A DNA stretch of 64,000 nucleotides from Pseudobutyrivibrio sp. (GTDB lineage Bacteria > Bacillota > Clostridia > Lachnospirales > Lachnospiraceae). The translations under genes were made by a program, and so were the position numbers. The notes under the pieces are model-generated. The model ran no database searches, had not been told where the DNA came from, and worked only from the letters and a program-made list of their open reading frames with translations. This document shows, piece by piece, positions 31,296 through 40,680 of the stretch. The DNA lies in the NCBI RefSeq assembly GCF_015057185.1, contig NZ_SVEV01000012.1, positions 1-64,000 on the forward strand, written 5' to 3'. Position 1 is the stretch's first letter. Every line of letters begins with the position of its first letter.

Positions 31296-31805
31296 CTACT
31301 CAACTATCTCGTAATAACGGGCCAATCTTTCACGACCACGTTTTAATCTGGTTTTTACTGTATTTGCCGGGAGTTCTAGCACCTTTGAAATCTCTTCAAT
31401 AGAATAACCCTGCCAATAAAACATCACTATAATGACTCTGTATTTCTCTTCTAGCTTGTCCAAAGCTTCTTTTAGCTCTAGATTGCAATCGTCCTCATAG
31501 GTAGGCTCATCCCATTCATTAAGCTCAGCTTGATTCTGTTTGTTTCTAATAATGTCATAACAATTATTCATAAGAATCTTTGTAAGCCAAGTCTTAAAAT
31601 ATTTGTTGAACCTAAGGGTGTCAATCTTCTCCCAACAATTAAGGATTGTCTCCTGTATGGCATCTGCCACATCCTCATCATTCATAAGAATTGCCAGCGC
31701 CACCTTGTACATATCCTGCATATGTCTGTTAATCAGTTCAGTAAAAGCATCCTTATCACGCCTTTTAGCTCTTACTATAAGTTCATTTATGTCTCGTTTC
31801 TGCAT
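31296..31805 (-). CDS. ECF-type RNA polymerase sigma factor
   Basis: Region 2 DVADAIQETILNCWEKIDTLR; region 4 GYSIEEISKVLELPANTVKTRLKRGRERL. Confidence 0.93.
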   Translation of the reverse strand: MQKRDINELIVRAKRRDKDAFTELINRHMQDMYKVALAILMNDEDVADAIQETILNCWEKIDTLRFNKYFKTWLTKILMNNCYDIIRNKQNQAELNEWDEPTYEDDCNLELKEALDKLEEKYRVIIVMFYWQGYSIEEISKVLELPANTVKTRLKRGRERLARYYEIVE

Positions 31806-31948
31806 TGATGCAGCCTCCTGTTGTGCACACAGTATTAAGAATAATCAAAGCGTCCTTCAATTGTTCTTACATACATTAGACGTGTGAGGAATGAAAAAGT
31901 TTCACATATTTTAAAATTTATGTAAAAAAATTTTTAGCATACAAAAAA

Positions 31949-31973
31949 GCCCATAGCAAAACTGCTACAGGCC
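31949..31973 (-). terminator. terminator after dtd
   Basis: GCC..TAGCA/TGCTA..GGC stem followed by T-run on - strand. Confidence 0.65.
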
Positions 31974-31980
31974 TGCTTTC

Positions 31981-32430
31981 TTAACATATATCTTTTGAAT
32001 CAAGGACAATTGTAAATGGCCCATCGTTTTCTAGTGACACCTTCATGTCCGCGCCGAATTCTCCAGTTTCAACATGAAAGTTTCCTTCACGACATTTCTC
32101 AATGATGTATTCATACATATCGTTTGCCATATCAGGTGCCCCTGCATCTGTGAAGGATGGTCGATACCCCTTTTTGCAATTTGCATAAAGAGTAAATTGA
32201 GAAACAAGAAGCAACTCACCACCTACATCTGTAAGAGAAAGATTGATTTTATCATTCTCATCATCAAATATTCGAAGTCCCAAAAGCTTCTTTACCATTT
32301 TGTCTGCGATTTCCTTTGTATCATCATCGCACACTCCAATAAGAACAAGAAAGCCTTTGCCGATTTGCCCAATTACATTCCCATCAACCTTTACCGATGC
32401 ATGGTTGACTCTTTGTATTACAAATTTCAT
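31981..32430 (-). CDS. dtd: D-aminoacyl-tRNA deacylase
   Basis: [40 protein letters not shown]. Confidence 0.97.
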   Translation of the reverse strand: MKFVIQRVNHASVKVDGNVIGQIGKGFLVLIGVCDDDTKEIADKMVKKLLGLRIFDDENDKINLSLTDVGGELLLVSQFTLYANCKKGYRPSFTDAGAPDMANDMYEYIIEKCREGNFHVETGEFGADMKVSLENDGPFTIVLDSKDIC

Positions 32431-32439
32431 GATACTCTC

Positions 32440-33498
32440 CTATTGTTCATCTGGCTCGTGAACAGAACCATACTTTTCTAGATTAGTTGTCTGTCTCTCA
32501 ATTTCGTCATTGTATCTTTCGATTACACCATTCCAGTAATCATCAAGCTCAGCCTCACCTCTTCTATCTGGAACGCCAAAATCGTCAACCAATATCTGTC
32601 CAAAATAATCGGACATTTTCTCAGCACCTGCAAGGTTAAGGTGGAGTCCACCGTCATATGTGTCAGTACTCCAATCTATTCCCATTTCATCCTGATAATC
32701 GAGGAAATTAATATAAGTCAAATCATTTTTCTCTGCATAATCAACAATCTGCTGATCCCACTGTTCATACCAATAAGGGTAAAGAGTAGGTGCTTTAACA
32801 AGAACTAACTCGACATCGTTTTCCTTACAAAGCTGTGTAAGCTTGTCTAAGTAATAATATGAGTTCTCTCCAAACTGGTAATCTGCAAGAGGCTTTCCCT
32901 CAGGTACATTCTCAGCAGCCTTTACGTCAACACGCATGTAATATCCATTAAAGGATACCTTGTCTTTATGGAATAAATATTCAAAATCATCTGAGTTTAA
33001 ATCATTCCAGCGGCTGTGATAACGAAGTAACGGAAATACGTATTCAATAAAGCTTTCTTCCTCTGTCATTGATGCATTAATGGAATCAACCTTGCTGCTG
33101 CTCCATTTCATACCATCAAGAGTCATTCGATTATAAGCCTCATTTTGTGGCTCGTTATATTTCATGGAAAGCACGTTAAATACAATAACATCTGGGTGCT
33201 CTCGCTCAATCGTTTCCTCTGCCAAATAATAGGATTGCCAAATCAACTGTTGGGCGCTTCCTCGCACATAGGAATTGATTCCGTAGTTTTCCCACAAATA
33301 TACAGGGGAAATATTTTCATAGAGCTCGCAATCACCAATGAATACCACGTTATGGTCTGTTGGATCATCATAGTATTCTGCAATCATTGCTCCCTCTAGA
33401 ATCCCTGACATATATTTAGGCATAAGTAATTTAGTTGTTATCCATAGTCCTGTTATCGCAATTACGATAGAAAGAACTATTGCTAAAAGTCTTTTCAT
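32440..33498 (-). CDS. DltD-like / SGNH-type membrane-anchored protein partnered with MBOAT
   Basis: N-terminal TM; VVFIGDCELYENISPVYLWENYG; C-terminal YDGGLHLNLAGAEKMSDYF; next to MBOAT gene. Confidence 0.75.
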   Translation of the reverse strand: MKRLLAIVLSIVIAITGLWITTKLLMPKYMSGILEGAMIAEYYDDPTDHNVVFIGDCELYENISPVYLWENYGINSYVRGSAQQLIWQSYYLAEETIEREHPDVIVFNVLSMKYNEPQNEAYNRMTLDGMKWSSSKVDSINASMTEEESFIEYVFPLLRYHSRWNDLNSDDFEYLFHKDKVSFNGYYMRVDVKAAENVPEGKPLADYQFGENSYYYLDKLTQLCKENDVELVLVKAPTLYPYWYEQWDQQIVDYAEKNDLTYINFLDYQDEMGIDWSTDTYDGGLHLNLAGAEKMSDYFGQILVDDFGVPDRRGEAELDDYWNGVIERYNDEIERQTTNLEKYGSVHEPDEQ

Positions 33499-33507
33499 TT
33501 AACACCT

Positions 33508-35100
33508 CTAGAACTGATTATAGATAAACTGACTTGCGGAATATCCAATTCCGTAAGCTCCAAACACTAAAGTAGCCATCAGCAATCCATACCAAATTAT
33601 AAATCTAGCAGGCGCAGCCACAGTTGATATTTTTTCTCTTACAGAGCCACTTCGCTGAATCAAGCTCACTGAAACAAGAATTAATAGCCCAACAAAAACA
33701 ATTAAGTAATCGTAACCTGTGATTCCCATTCCAATAAAGGCCTCTGTATTAATTTGCGCAAGGCTGGAATCTGTAAATATACTTCCAAACATTTTGAAAG
33801 TAAGAGGTACATCTCTATAACAGTCAAACATACGAAGTGATGACATAATAAGCACAGTTCTGATGACCTGAAAAAGTCTCCATCCAAATGTGCCTGCGAC
33901 ATGCACCTTGCTGTGGAACCATCTGTAGAATGGCTCAAGCTCCTGAGAAATCATGATAACTACAAAGTTGCCAAGACCCCATACTATAAAATTCCAGCTA
34001 GCTCCATGCCATATACCTGTTGTAAACCATACAATAAAGCTTGATAAATAAACAGGCACTCTCTTACCCAAATTATTGCCAAGCTTAGCTCTAGATTTTT
34101 TAGAAAGCTTCATCATAAACTGGCTGGCAGAAATTGGATAGAAAATATAGTCTGTAAACCATGTACCCATGGTAATATGCCATCTATTCCAGTACTCCTT
34201 GATGTTCTTTGAAAAATATGGGCGAATAAAGTTTTCGGTAACTTTGATTCCCATAGTCTCAGCCACACCAATAGTGATATCTATACCGCCAGTGAAATCG
34301 CAGTAAAGCTCTAGAGCATAAAACATCGCCCCTGCGAAGGCATAAAAGCCTGTGTAAGTATCTGTATCAGCAATAATTGCTTTTACAGGAACAAGAATTC
34401 TATCTGCAATAACAAGCTTTTTGAAAAATCCCCAAAGAATACGCTCTAATCCAAAGGATACTGTGCGCCAATCAAATCTATGCTCCTCATATAGAGTCTT
34501 GCTTAAATCTGCATATCGGCTGATTGGTCCTTGAACAAGCTGTGGAAAGAATGAAACAAAAAGCGCAAACTTCAGCAAATTCTTTTGAGCCTCAAACTTG
34601 CCGTTATATACATCAATCAAGTATCCCATTGACTGGAATGTATAGAATGAGATACCCATTGGGATAATCAAATTTACAAATGAAATTCCTTCACCGTCAT
34701 TAAATGCACCAAGCAGTTGGTTGATATTTGCAATAGTAAAATTAGTGTACTTTGTAACAGCAAGAATACCTAAATTGAAAAGCAAACAGCATAAGAAAAT
34801 CCTTTTCTCCGTGGCATGCTCCTTAGCCTTTAGGGCTTTTCTCTCATCCTTCTCGTATTCTTTTTTGTGCTCCTTGAACCAAGCATCAAAAGCTAGCTTT
34901 TTATCAGAGATAGCTTTCGCTGCCAAGAAAGTACTCACTGTTGTTATGGCAATAAAAATCAAATATCTAGGATCCGCCATAAAATAAAATGCGTAACTAG
35001 CAAGAAGCAGGAAGGACCACTGGGCCCTTCCTGGAATGATGTAATACATCAAAAATACTACTAATAAAAATCCTAAGAATTCGTAGCTTGTAAATAACAT
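33508..35100 (-). CDS. MBOAT-family O-acyltransferase (DltB-like)
   Basis: NRWHITMGTWFTDYIFYPI and TGIWHGASWNFIVWG MBOAT signatures. Confidence 0.92.
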   Translation of the reverse strand: MLFTSYEFLGFLLVVFLMYYIIPGRAQWSFLLLASYAFYFMADPRYLIFIAITTVSTFLAAKAISDKKLAFDAWFKEHKKEYEKDERKALKAKEHATEKRIFLCCLLFNLGILAVTKYTNFTIANINQLLGAFNDGEGISFVNLIIPMGISFYTFQSMGYLIDVYNGKFEAQKNLLKFALFVSFFPQLVQGPISRYADLSKTLYEEHRFDWRTVSFGLERILWGFFKKLVIADRILVPVKAIIADTDTYTGFYAFAGAMFYALELYCDFTGGIDITIGVAETMGIKVTENFIRPYFSKNIKEYWNRWHITMGTWFTDYIFYPISASQFMMKLSKKSRAKLGNNLGKRVPVYLSSFIVWFTTGIWHGASWNFIVWGLGNFVVIMISQELEPFYRWFHSKVHVAGTFGWRLFQVIRTVLIMSSLRMFDCYRDVPLTFKMFGSIFTDSSLAQINTEAFIGMGITGYDYLIVFVGLLILVSVSLIQRSGSVREKISTVAAPARFIIWYGLLMATLVFGAYGIGYSASQFIYNQF

Positions 35101-35103
35101 GTA

Positions 35104-35337
35104 TTAGTCCTCGTCGTCTAATTTAGCCTTAATTAATGCGTAAATTGTCTCAGCTGAATCAAAGTTTTCTGGAGTAAGCTCGGCAGCACCGATTGTAACG
35201 TCAAACTCCTCATTAATCTCTGAAATAAGTGACACAATATCAAAGGAATCAAGGATTCCGCCTGTCACAAGGCCCTTCTCAGTAGTAAAGTCCACCTCAG
35301 GATGTAAGTCTCCTAAAATTTCTAATAATTCTTCCAT
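35104..35337 (-). CDS. acyl/peptidyl carrier protein (DltC-like)
   Basis: Phosphopantetheine site GGILDSFDIVSLI; 77 aa acidic; operon context. Confidence 0.88.
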   Translation of the reverse strand: MEELLEILGDLHPEVDFTTEKGLVTGGILDSFDIVSLISEINEEFDVTIGAAELTPENFDSAETIYALIKAKLDDED

Positions 35338-35360
35338 AATTTTCCTCCTAAATTTAATCC

Positions 35361-35444
35361 GCTGGTTACGACTACAAGCCTTGAGTCTCTCCGCTCATCT
35401 AACATGATTCGCTAAAGAGACCCAAGAGCTTGATGTCTACCAGC
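35361..35444. repeat. long palindromic hairpin in the dltA-like/dltC-like intergenic region
   Basis: GCTGGT/ACCAGC outer arms, inner CAAGCcTTGaGTCTCT/AGAGACcCAAgaGCTTG; apical motif shared with 23592-23687. Confidence 0.75.
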
Positions 35445-35450
35445 TCATAT

Positions 35451-35561
35451 AAAAGCACTTCATAATGGCGCCCTGCGGGAAAGGTGTGATGCTTTCCGAA
35501 GGAAGTATCGCACTAGTAAGCGAAGCTTACATTTAAGCATGTATTACTTGGATGTGCTTTT
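35451..35561. repeat. second structured element overlapping the 3' end of the adenylation gene
   Basis: Outer arms AAAAGCAC/GTGCTTTT; inner hairpins GTGTGATGCTTTCC-GAA-GGAAGTATCGCAC and GTAAGC-GAA-GCTTAC. Confidence 0.6.
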
Positions 35562-37064
35562 TATATACATTTTACTCAAGCTTACACGGTCGATTTTGCC
35601 GTTGGCTGTGAATGGCATGTTTTCAAGGCGGTTAACCTTGTTTGGTAGCATGTAGCGTGGAAGCTTAGTTTTTAATGCTTTGATTAAATCGCCTTCTGTG
35701 ATGTCGCCTACGTAATAGAGCACGATTTTGCCCTGTTCCTTGGCATAGATACAGCCTGATAGCTTGATTTCTGGCACAAGGTTTACATTGGCCTCAATTT
35801 CTCCAAGCTCAATGCGGTGTCCCATATGCTTGATTTGGAAATCCTTACGAGAATGGAAAACAAGCTCTCCTCTCTCATTGAGATGTCCAATGTCTCCAGT
35901 GCGATAAATAATCTCTGGATAATTTTTATTTAAAGGATTCTGTACATAAGACTCGCTGGTCTTCTCTGGGTTATTGTAATAACCAAGTGTTACAGAAGTT
36001 CCTCGAATACAGATTTCACCCTGCTCTCCCTGAGCAGCAAGAGTATTATCCTCTTTTAAAAGAAGGATTTCTGTGTTCTTAAATGGAAAGCCAACTGGAA
36101 TGACTTCATCATCAGCAAATTCTCTTTCAACAGGATAATAGCAGCACATTCCTGTACCCTCTGTTGGTCCATAAAGGTTAAAGAATTTAGCCTCTGGTAC
36201 TGCTGCTCTCCAAAGTCTGAACTGCTTGATAGGAAACACCTCGCTACCAAATGCAATTGTTTTAAGTGTATGTGGTACTACAGTATCAAAGGTAGCAAAT
36301 GCGCTAATCATGGTAAGCGCTGATACAACCCAGCATACTGTATTAATTTTGTGCTCATTGATATATTCCACAAGCTTAATCGGGAACATGAAATATGAAT
36401 GTGGAATCAAGTATGTGGTAGCTCCAAATTTAAGCGTTGGATAAAGCTCTTTTAGGCAGGCATCAAAATAAAGTGGTGTCTGATTTCCAAAAATTGTATC
36501 CTCGTTAAATCCAAGTGTTTCAGAGAGCTGTTCAATATAATCAATGACAGAACGATGGCAAGCACATACTCCCTTTGGCACTCCTGTAGAGCCTGATGTA
36601 AACACTATATAGATTGGATCTGTATCAATAGCCTTCTTTCTAACAAGGGCAAGGGCCTCAGTATCAGGATTCGTATTTGCGATATCTGAGAACAATACTA
36701 AATCAGCTTCATAATCAAAGCCCTTTGCAATCTCTATTGTAGAGTCGTCGCAGATAATAACCTTTGGTTTACAATTATCAAGAATAAGATTAATTCTTGT
36801 GGCTGGCATTTCACTATCTATTGGAACATAGTAGCAGCCTGCATTTATTACTCCAAAAAATGTAGCAATAGTATTTGGACTCTTTTTCATAAATACTATT
36901 ACTGGTTCTCTTTTACATCCTCTGTTTATCAATCCAGTACCAACTGAATCCATAATTCTTTTAACATCAGAAAATGTAAGTTCAACTTCGTCATCCGCAT
37001 ATGCGATTTTATTTGGAACTCTATTTAAACTATTATCCAAATAATCTAGTACATTATTTTGCAT
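35544..37064 (-). CDS. amino acid adenylation protein (DltA-like / NRPS A-domain family)
   Basis: YIVFTSGSTGVPKGV, YGPTEGTGMCCY, YRTGDIGHL, GHRIELGEIE, ANGKIDR. Confidence 0.9.
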   Translation of the reverse strand: MQNNVLDYLDNSLNRVPNKIAYADDEVELTFSDVKRIMDSVGTGLINRGCKREPVIVFMKKSPNTIATFFGVINAGCYYVPIDSEMPATRINLILDNCKPKVIICDDSTIEIAKGFDYEADLVLFSDIANTNPDTEALALVRKKAIDTDPIYIVFTSGSTGVPKGVCACHRSVIDYIEQLSETLGFNEDTIFGNQTPLYFDACLKELYPTLKFGATTYLIPHSYFMFPIKLVEYINEHKINTVCWVVSALTMISAFATFDTVVPHTLKTIAFGSEVFPIKQFRLWRAAVPEAKFFNLYGPTEGTGMCCYYPVEREFADDEVIPVGFPFKNTEILLLKEDNTLAAQGEQGEICIRGTSVTLGYYNNPEKTSESYVQNPLNKNYPEIIYRTGDIGHLNERGELVFHSRKDFQIKHMGHRIELGEIEANVNLVPEIKLSGCIYAKEQGKIVLYYVGDITEGDLIKALKTKLPRYMLPNKVNRLENMPFTANGKIDRVSLSKMYIKSTSK

Positions 37065-37074
37065 TATAATACCT

Positions 37075-37794
37075 CTATTCTGTAATTAGGCTGTCGCATT
37101 CTGGCCTAGCCTTGGCACATTTATTAACACAATCTGCCGCCAAAACATCTATGATATCAAGGACCTTTGGTCCTACATCATTATCTCGTTTTACAATGGA
37201 AAGCTCAGTACATCCTAGGATGATAACCTCTGCTCCCTTTCCAAGAAGCTGTAGCTTAACAAGCTCAAACTCCTCCATGTTTACCTTGCGCCCAGCCTTT
37301 ACATCATCATAAATGATGCTCATAACAAGCTTTTGGGCCTGTTCATCAGGATAAACGCATTTAATATCATAATCCTTAAATACCGAATCAAATAAATGCA
37401 TCTGTGCCGTACCATCTGTGGCCATTATTCCAACTGTCTCAATTCCTCTGTCAGATAAATATTGAGCAGTTTCTTTGATACCATTGCTTACTGGCACAAA
37501 AACGCTATCTGCCAACTGGTCATGAAAATAATGAGCAGTTATACATGGCATAGCTATATAATCAACATTCTGTTTTTCTAAATTCTGAGCAAGCTCTAAA
37601 ATTTTAGGCAATGGGCTAAGCTCACTTTTGCCTAAAATATACCCCGTCCTATCTGGAATGGATGGGCAGTTATAAACAATCATTTCTATATTTTCCTGGT
37701 CGGTCCTAGCATCTGTCAATTCGATAATGCGCTGCATAAAATATGCAGTAGCAAGGGGCCCTAGACCACCGATTATACCTAGCTTTTTATTCAT
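37075..37794 (-). CDS. aspartate/glutamate racemase family protein; start probably at MNKKLGIIGG, overlapping the upstream stop
   Basis: KLGIIGGLGPLATAYFMQRI, MPCITAHYF, IILGCTELS catalytic Cys regions. Confidence 0.9.
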   Translation of the reverse strand: MNKKLGIIGGLGPLATAYFMQRIIELTDARTDQENIEMIVYNCPSIPDRTGYILGKSELSPLPKILELAQNLEKQNVDYIAMPCITAHYFHDQLADSVFVPVSNGIKETAQYLSDRGIETVGIMATDGTAQMHLFDSVFKDYDIKCVYPDEQAQKLVMSIIYDDVKAGRKVNMEEFELVKLQLLGKGAEVIILGCTELSIVKRDNDVGPKVLDIIDVLAADCVNKCAKARPECDSLITE

Positions 37795-39049
37795 TGAAGT
37801 ATGTGTATACCTCCCTGTCATAATTGTGAGAACGATAATGCTGATTAGAATACTCCATCAGCTCCTCATCTGTAATATAAAAGCCCTTAAAACTCTTGTC
37901 TGTACGTGGGGTTGTATCAAAATGACGCCATCCCTCGCCACAGTCTATCACATTCCAATAATGATGACGAGTGGCAGTTGGGATAATCTCGATATCACCA
38001 TTTTTGATGCCGGCTCTTGTTAACAAAGCCTTGCTTACAGCAAAGTAGTTGTAGCAATCTCCATGTCTATTTTTCAGACCATCATAAGCTCCCTTGAGCC
38101 AGTCTCCACTGTCATCGCTTTCGCTGTAGCCAATATTGCCCTGCACCCATACATATATTGCATGGGCCTTGTCGTAATCAGACATATCTTCGGTAATGAT
38201 GTCCGCCAAAACTTCATCTGCCAAGGCATATACCTCATCCTCGGTATAGGTTTGTTCAATGACAGTAACAACACCCTCGGCCAAATCCATATTACCCATG
38301 GAATCCACAGCCGTATATACGATATTGTATTCACCAGGTGTATTTAAATCCACCTGACTGCTGTCTACCTGAAGCTCTATATCAGTGTCAACGTTGTCAG
38401 TAACAGATATACCATTTTTAAAGCTAACACCGTCTCCCACATATACTGTTTTATTAAGCTGGCCTTCTATGACAGGCGGCTCAATATCATATTCTTCAAC
38501 TAGATTAAGTACTGCGTTGGCCTGAGTCTTATTACCAGAAGGATCCTCGGCAACGATAGTAACGTCTATTTTGCCATAATTGTCAAAGCTGATTGCTTCC
38601 CCGAAATATACCGTCACATCACCGGACAAATCACTAACTGACTCTACAAAATCTGCAGCTGTTGGTATCTCCTCCTTGGTACGAGTTAAATCCTTTACCT
38701 GAAGCTCTGGAGCCACAGTATCATCCACCTCTAGAGTACATTCATATGTGTAAAAACCAGATTGGATGCCAACCTTATAAACACCAGCTTTTTCTGTGGA
38801 AATCACAGTGTCAGCAGTAAACTCTGCAGTGTTTGATTCTTTCTTAAGGAAGTCAGTAGCAGAAACGCTTCCCCCTAGCTCTACGACACATTTGTCATAA
38901 ACCCTGCTGGAATAATCATAATAAAAATAGGCTCCCACAGAGGCAACCGCTATAAAAATAGCCACTACACCTATCCGTAAAAGCCTATTCCTTCTTTTTC
39001 TATTATGTTTACGTCTTTTGACATTTCCGCTCATTTCACCATCTCCCAA
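37787..39049 (-). CDS. membrane-anchored transglutaminase-like protein with Ig-like repeats
   Basis: N-terminal TM; Ig-like VTDNVDTDIELQV; HGDCYNYFAVSKALL / HHYWNVI / WRHFDTTP Cys-His-Asp triad. Confidence 0.85.
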   Translation of the reverse strand: MGDGEMSGNVKRRKHNRKRRNRLLRIGVVAIFIAVASVGAYFYYDYSSRVYDKCVVELGGSVSATDFLKKESNTAEFTADTVISTEKAGVYKVGIQSGFYTYECTLEVDDTVAPELQVKDLTRTKEEIPTAADFVESVSDLSGDVTVYFGEAISFDNYGKIDVTIVAEDPSGNKTQANAVLNLVEEYDIEPPVIEGQLNKTVYVGDGVSFKNGISVTDNVDTDIELQVDSSQVDLNTPGEYNIVYTAVDSMGNMDLAEGVVTVIEQTYTEDEVYALADEVLADIITEDMSDYDKAHAIYVWVQGNIGYSESDDSGDWLKGAYDGLKNRHGDCYNYFAVSKALLTRAGIKNGDIEIIPTATRHHYWNVIDCGEGWRHFDTTPRTDKSFKGFYITDEELMEYSNQHYRSHNYDREVYTYFNE

Positions 39050-39108
39050 GCGTATATACGCTCGTAGACAATTTTAGCAATCATGAAGCATGACGTCAAA
39101 TATTCTCA

Positions 39109-40641
39109 TTAACCTTTAAATAAAGTATTAAGCAATCCTCTAAATAACTGAGCCCCTGTATTTCCACCGAGAGTTTTGCCGAACTTTCCAAAGTTTTTAC
39201 CGATGTTTTTACCAACCTCTCTTCCTACAGTTCCAGCCACAGTAGTTCCAACAGATTTGGCCGCTCTCTTCATTCTAGAATTGTCTTTTTCTTTTTGCTT
39301 TGCTGATGCTGCTGCATCTTTCTCAGCCTGTTCAGCCTCAGCCTTTTCTATTCCAAGTCTTTGTAATAGTTCATATGCCGACTCTGGGTCTACCGCATTT
39401 GCGTATTTCGAATAAAGCAAGCTTCCTTTGATTCCAGCATCTCTAGTAGCTGCATCAATGCCACCCATAAGAGATTTTGGTGGTAATACAAATGCCTTCT
39501 CAACTATGCTAGGAGTTCCATCTTCCTGTAAAAGGGAAATAATAGCCTCACCAGTACCTAACGCCTCTAGCACTTCGATAGTTTTAAATTCAGGATTTTC
39601 TCTAAATGAATCTGCCGCAGCCTTAAGTGCCTTCTGGTCTGATGGCGTATAAGCATGAAGAGCATGCTGTATTTTATTTCCCAGCTGTGCCAGTACTCCA
39701 TCAGGAATATCTCTAGGGTTTTGAGTTACAAAGTATACTCCTACCCCTTTTGAACGAATCAGCTTAACAACCTGCTCTATTTTTTCTAATAAAGCCTTTG
39801 GTGTGTCCTTAAATAAAAGGTGAGCTTCGTCGAAGAAGAAAACCATCTTAGGCTTGTCCAAATCCCCAACCTCTGGCAATGTTTCAAACAGCTCAGACAG
39901 CATCCATAGCAAAAACATAGAATACAAGGTGCCATTATTAATAAGACTCTGGCTATCGAGAATATGAATCATTCCTCTTCCATTTTCTCCAGTTGAAAAC
40001 CAATCCCTAATATCTAGTGCTGGCTCTCCAAAGAAGGTCTCGCCCCCAGCAAGCTCCAAAGCAACCACTGCTCGTTGGATAGCGCTAATACTAACCTTGC
40101 TAAGATTTCCATATTCTGCTGCAAACTCGGTATTATTCTCAGATACATAATTGAGCATTGCCTTTAAGTCCTTGGTGTCAATAAGGGCAAGGTTATTATC
40201 GTCAGCGATTTTGAAAACAATAGTTAATATATCGCTTTGAAGGTCGTTTAGATCAAGAATACGAGCCAACAATGTTGGGCCCATTTCTGTTATGGTAGTT
40301 CTAAGCTGTATTCCGTTTTGACCGAATACATCCCATAGAGTAGTTGGGTACTTGCTATATTCGAATCCTGCTGCATCCAGCCCGAATCTTTTAATTCGCT
40401 GCTGCATGTCATCATTATCCACACCGGTAGAAAGCATACCAGCCAAGTCGCCCTTTACATCTGCAAGAAATACAGGAACTCCCATTTCTGAAAATGCTTC
40501 AGCCAGCACCTTTAGCGTAATTGTCTTGCCTGAGCCGGTAGCTCCAGCAATCAAGCCATGTCTGTTTGCCATTTTAGGCAATAAATACAGTGGCTGATTG
40601 TCCTGTGTATTTGCAACCCAAATCTTACCATCCTTAATCAT
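39109..40641 (-). CDS. HerA-like / DUF853 ATPase
   Basis: Walker A GLIAGATGSGKTITLKVLAE; Walker B KMVFFFDEAHLLF; YFVTQNPRDIPDGVLAQLGNK. Confidence 0.9.
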   Translation of the reverse strand: MIKDGKIWVANTQDNQPLYLLPKMANRHGLIAGATGSGKTITLKVLAEAFSEMGVPVFLADVKGDLAGMLSTGVDNDDMQQRIKRFGLDAAGFEYSKYPTTLWDVFGQNGIQLRTTITEMGPTLLARILDLNDLQSDILTIVFKIADDNNLALIDTKDLKAMLNYVSENNTEFAAEYGNLSKVSISAIQRAVVALELAGGETFFGEPALDIRDWFSTGENGRGMIHILDSQSLINNGTLYSMFLLWMLSELFETLPEVGDLDKPKMVFFFDEAHLLFKDTPKALLEKIEQVVKLIRSKGVGVYFVTQNPRDIPDGVLAQLGNKIQHALHAYTPSDQKALKAAADSFRENPEFKTIEVLEALGTGEAIISLLQEDGTPSIVEKAFVLPPKSLMGGIDAATRDAGIKGSLLYSKYANAVDPESAYELLQRLGIEKAEAEQAEKDAAASAKQKEKDNSRMKRAAKSVGTTVAGTVGREVGKNIGKNFGKFGKTLGGNTGAQLFRGLLNTLFKG

Positions 40642-40680
40642 AATCGCCCTCCCAATTATTATTCAAAGACTAAAAATTAT

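Noticed and set aside
37075-37821. Frameshift or gene fusion between racemase and transglutaminase genes
   Set aside because: The overlap is a simple stop/start overlap (ATGAATAA) if the racemase starts at 37794, a normal translational coupling arrangement.
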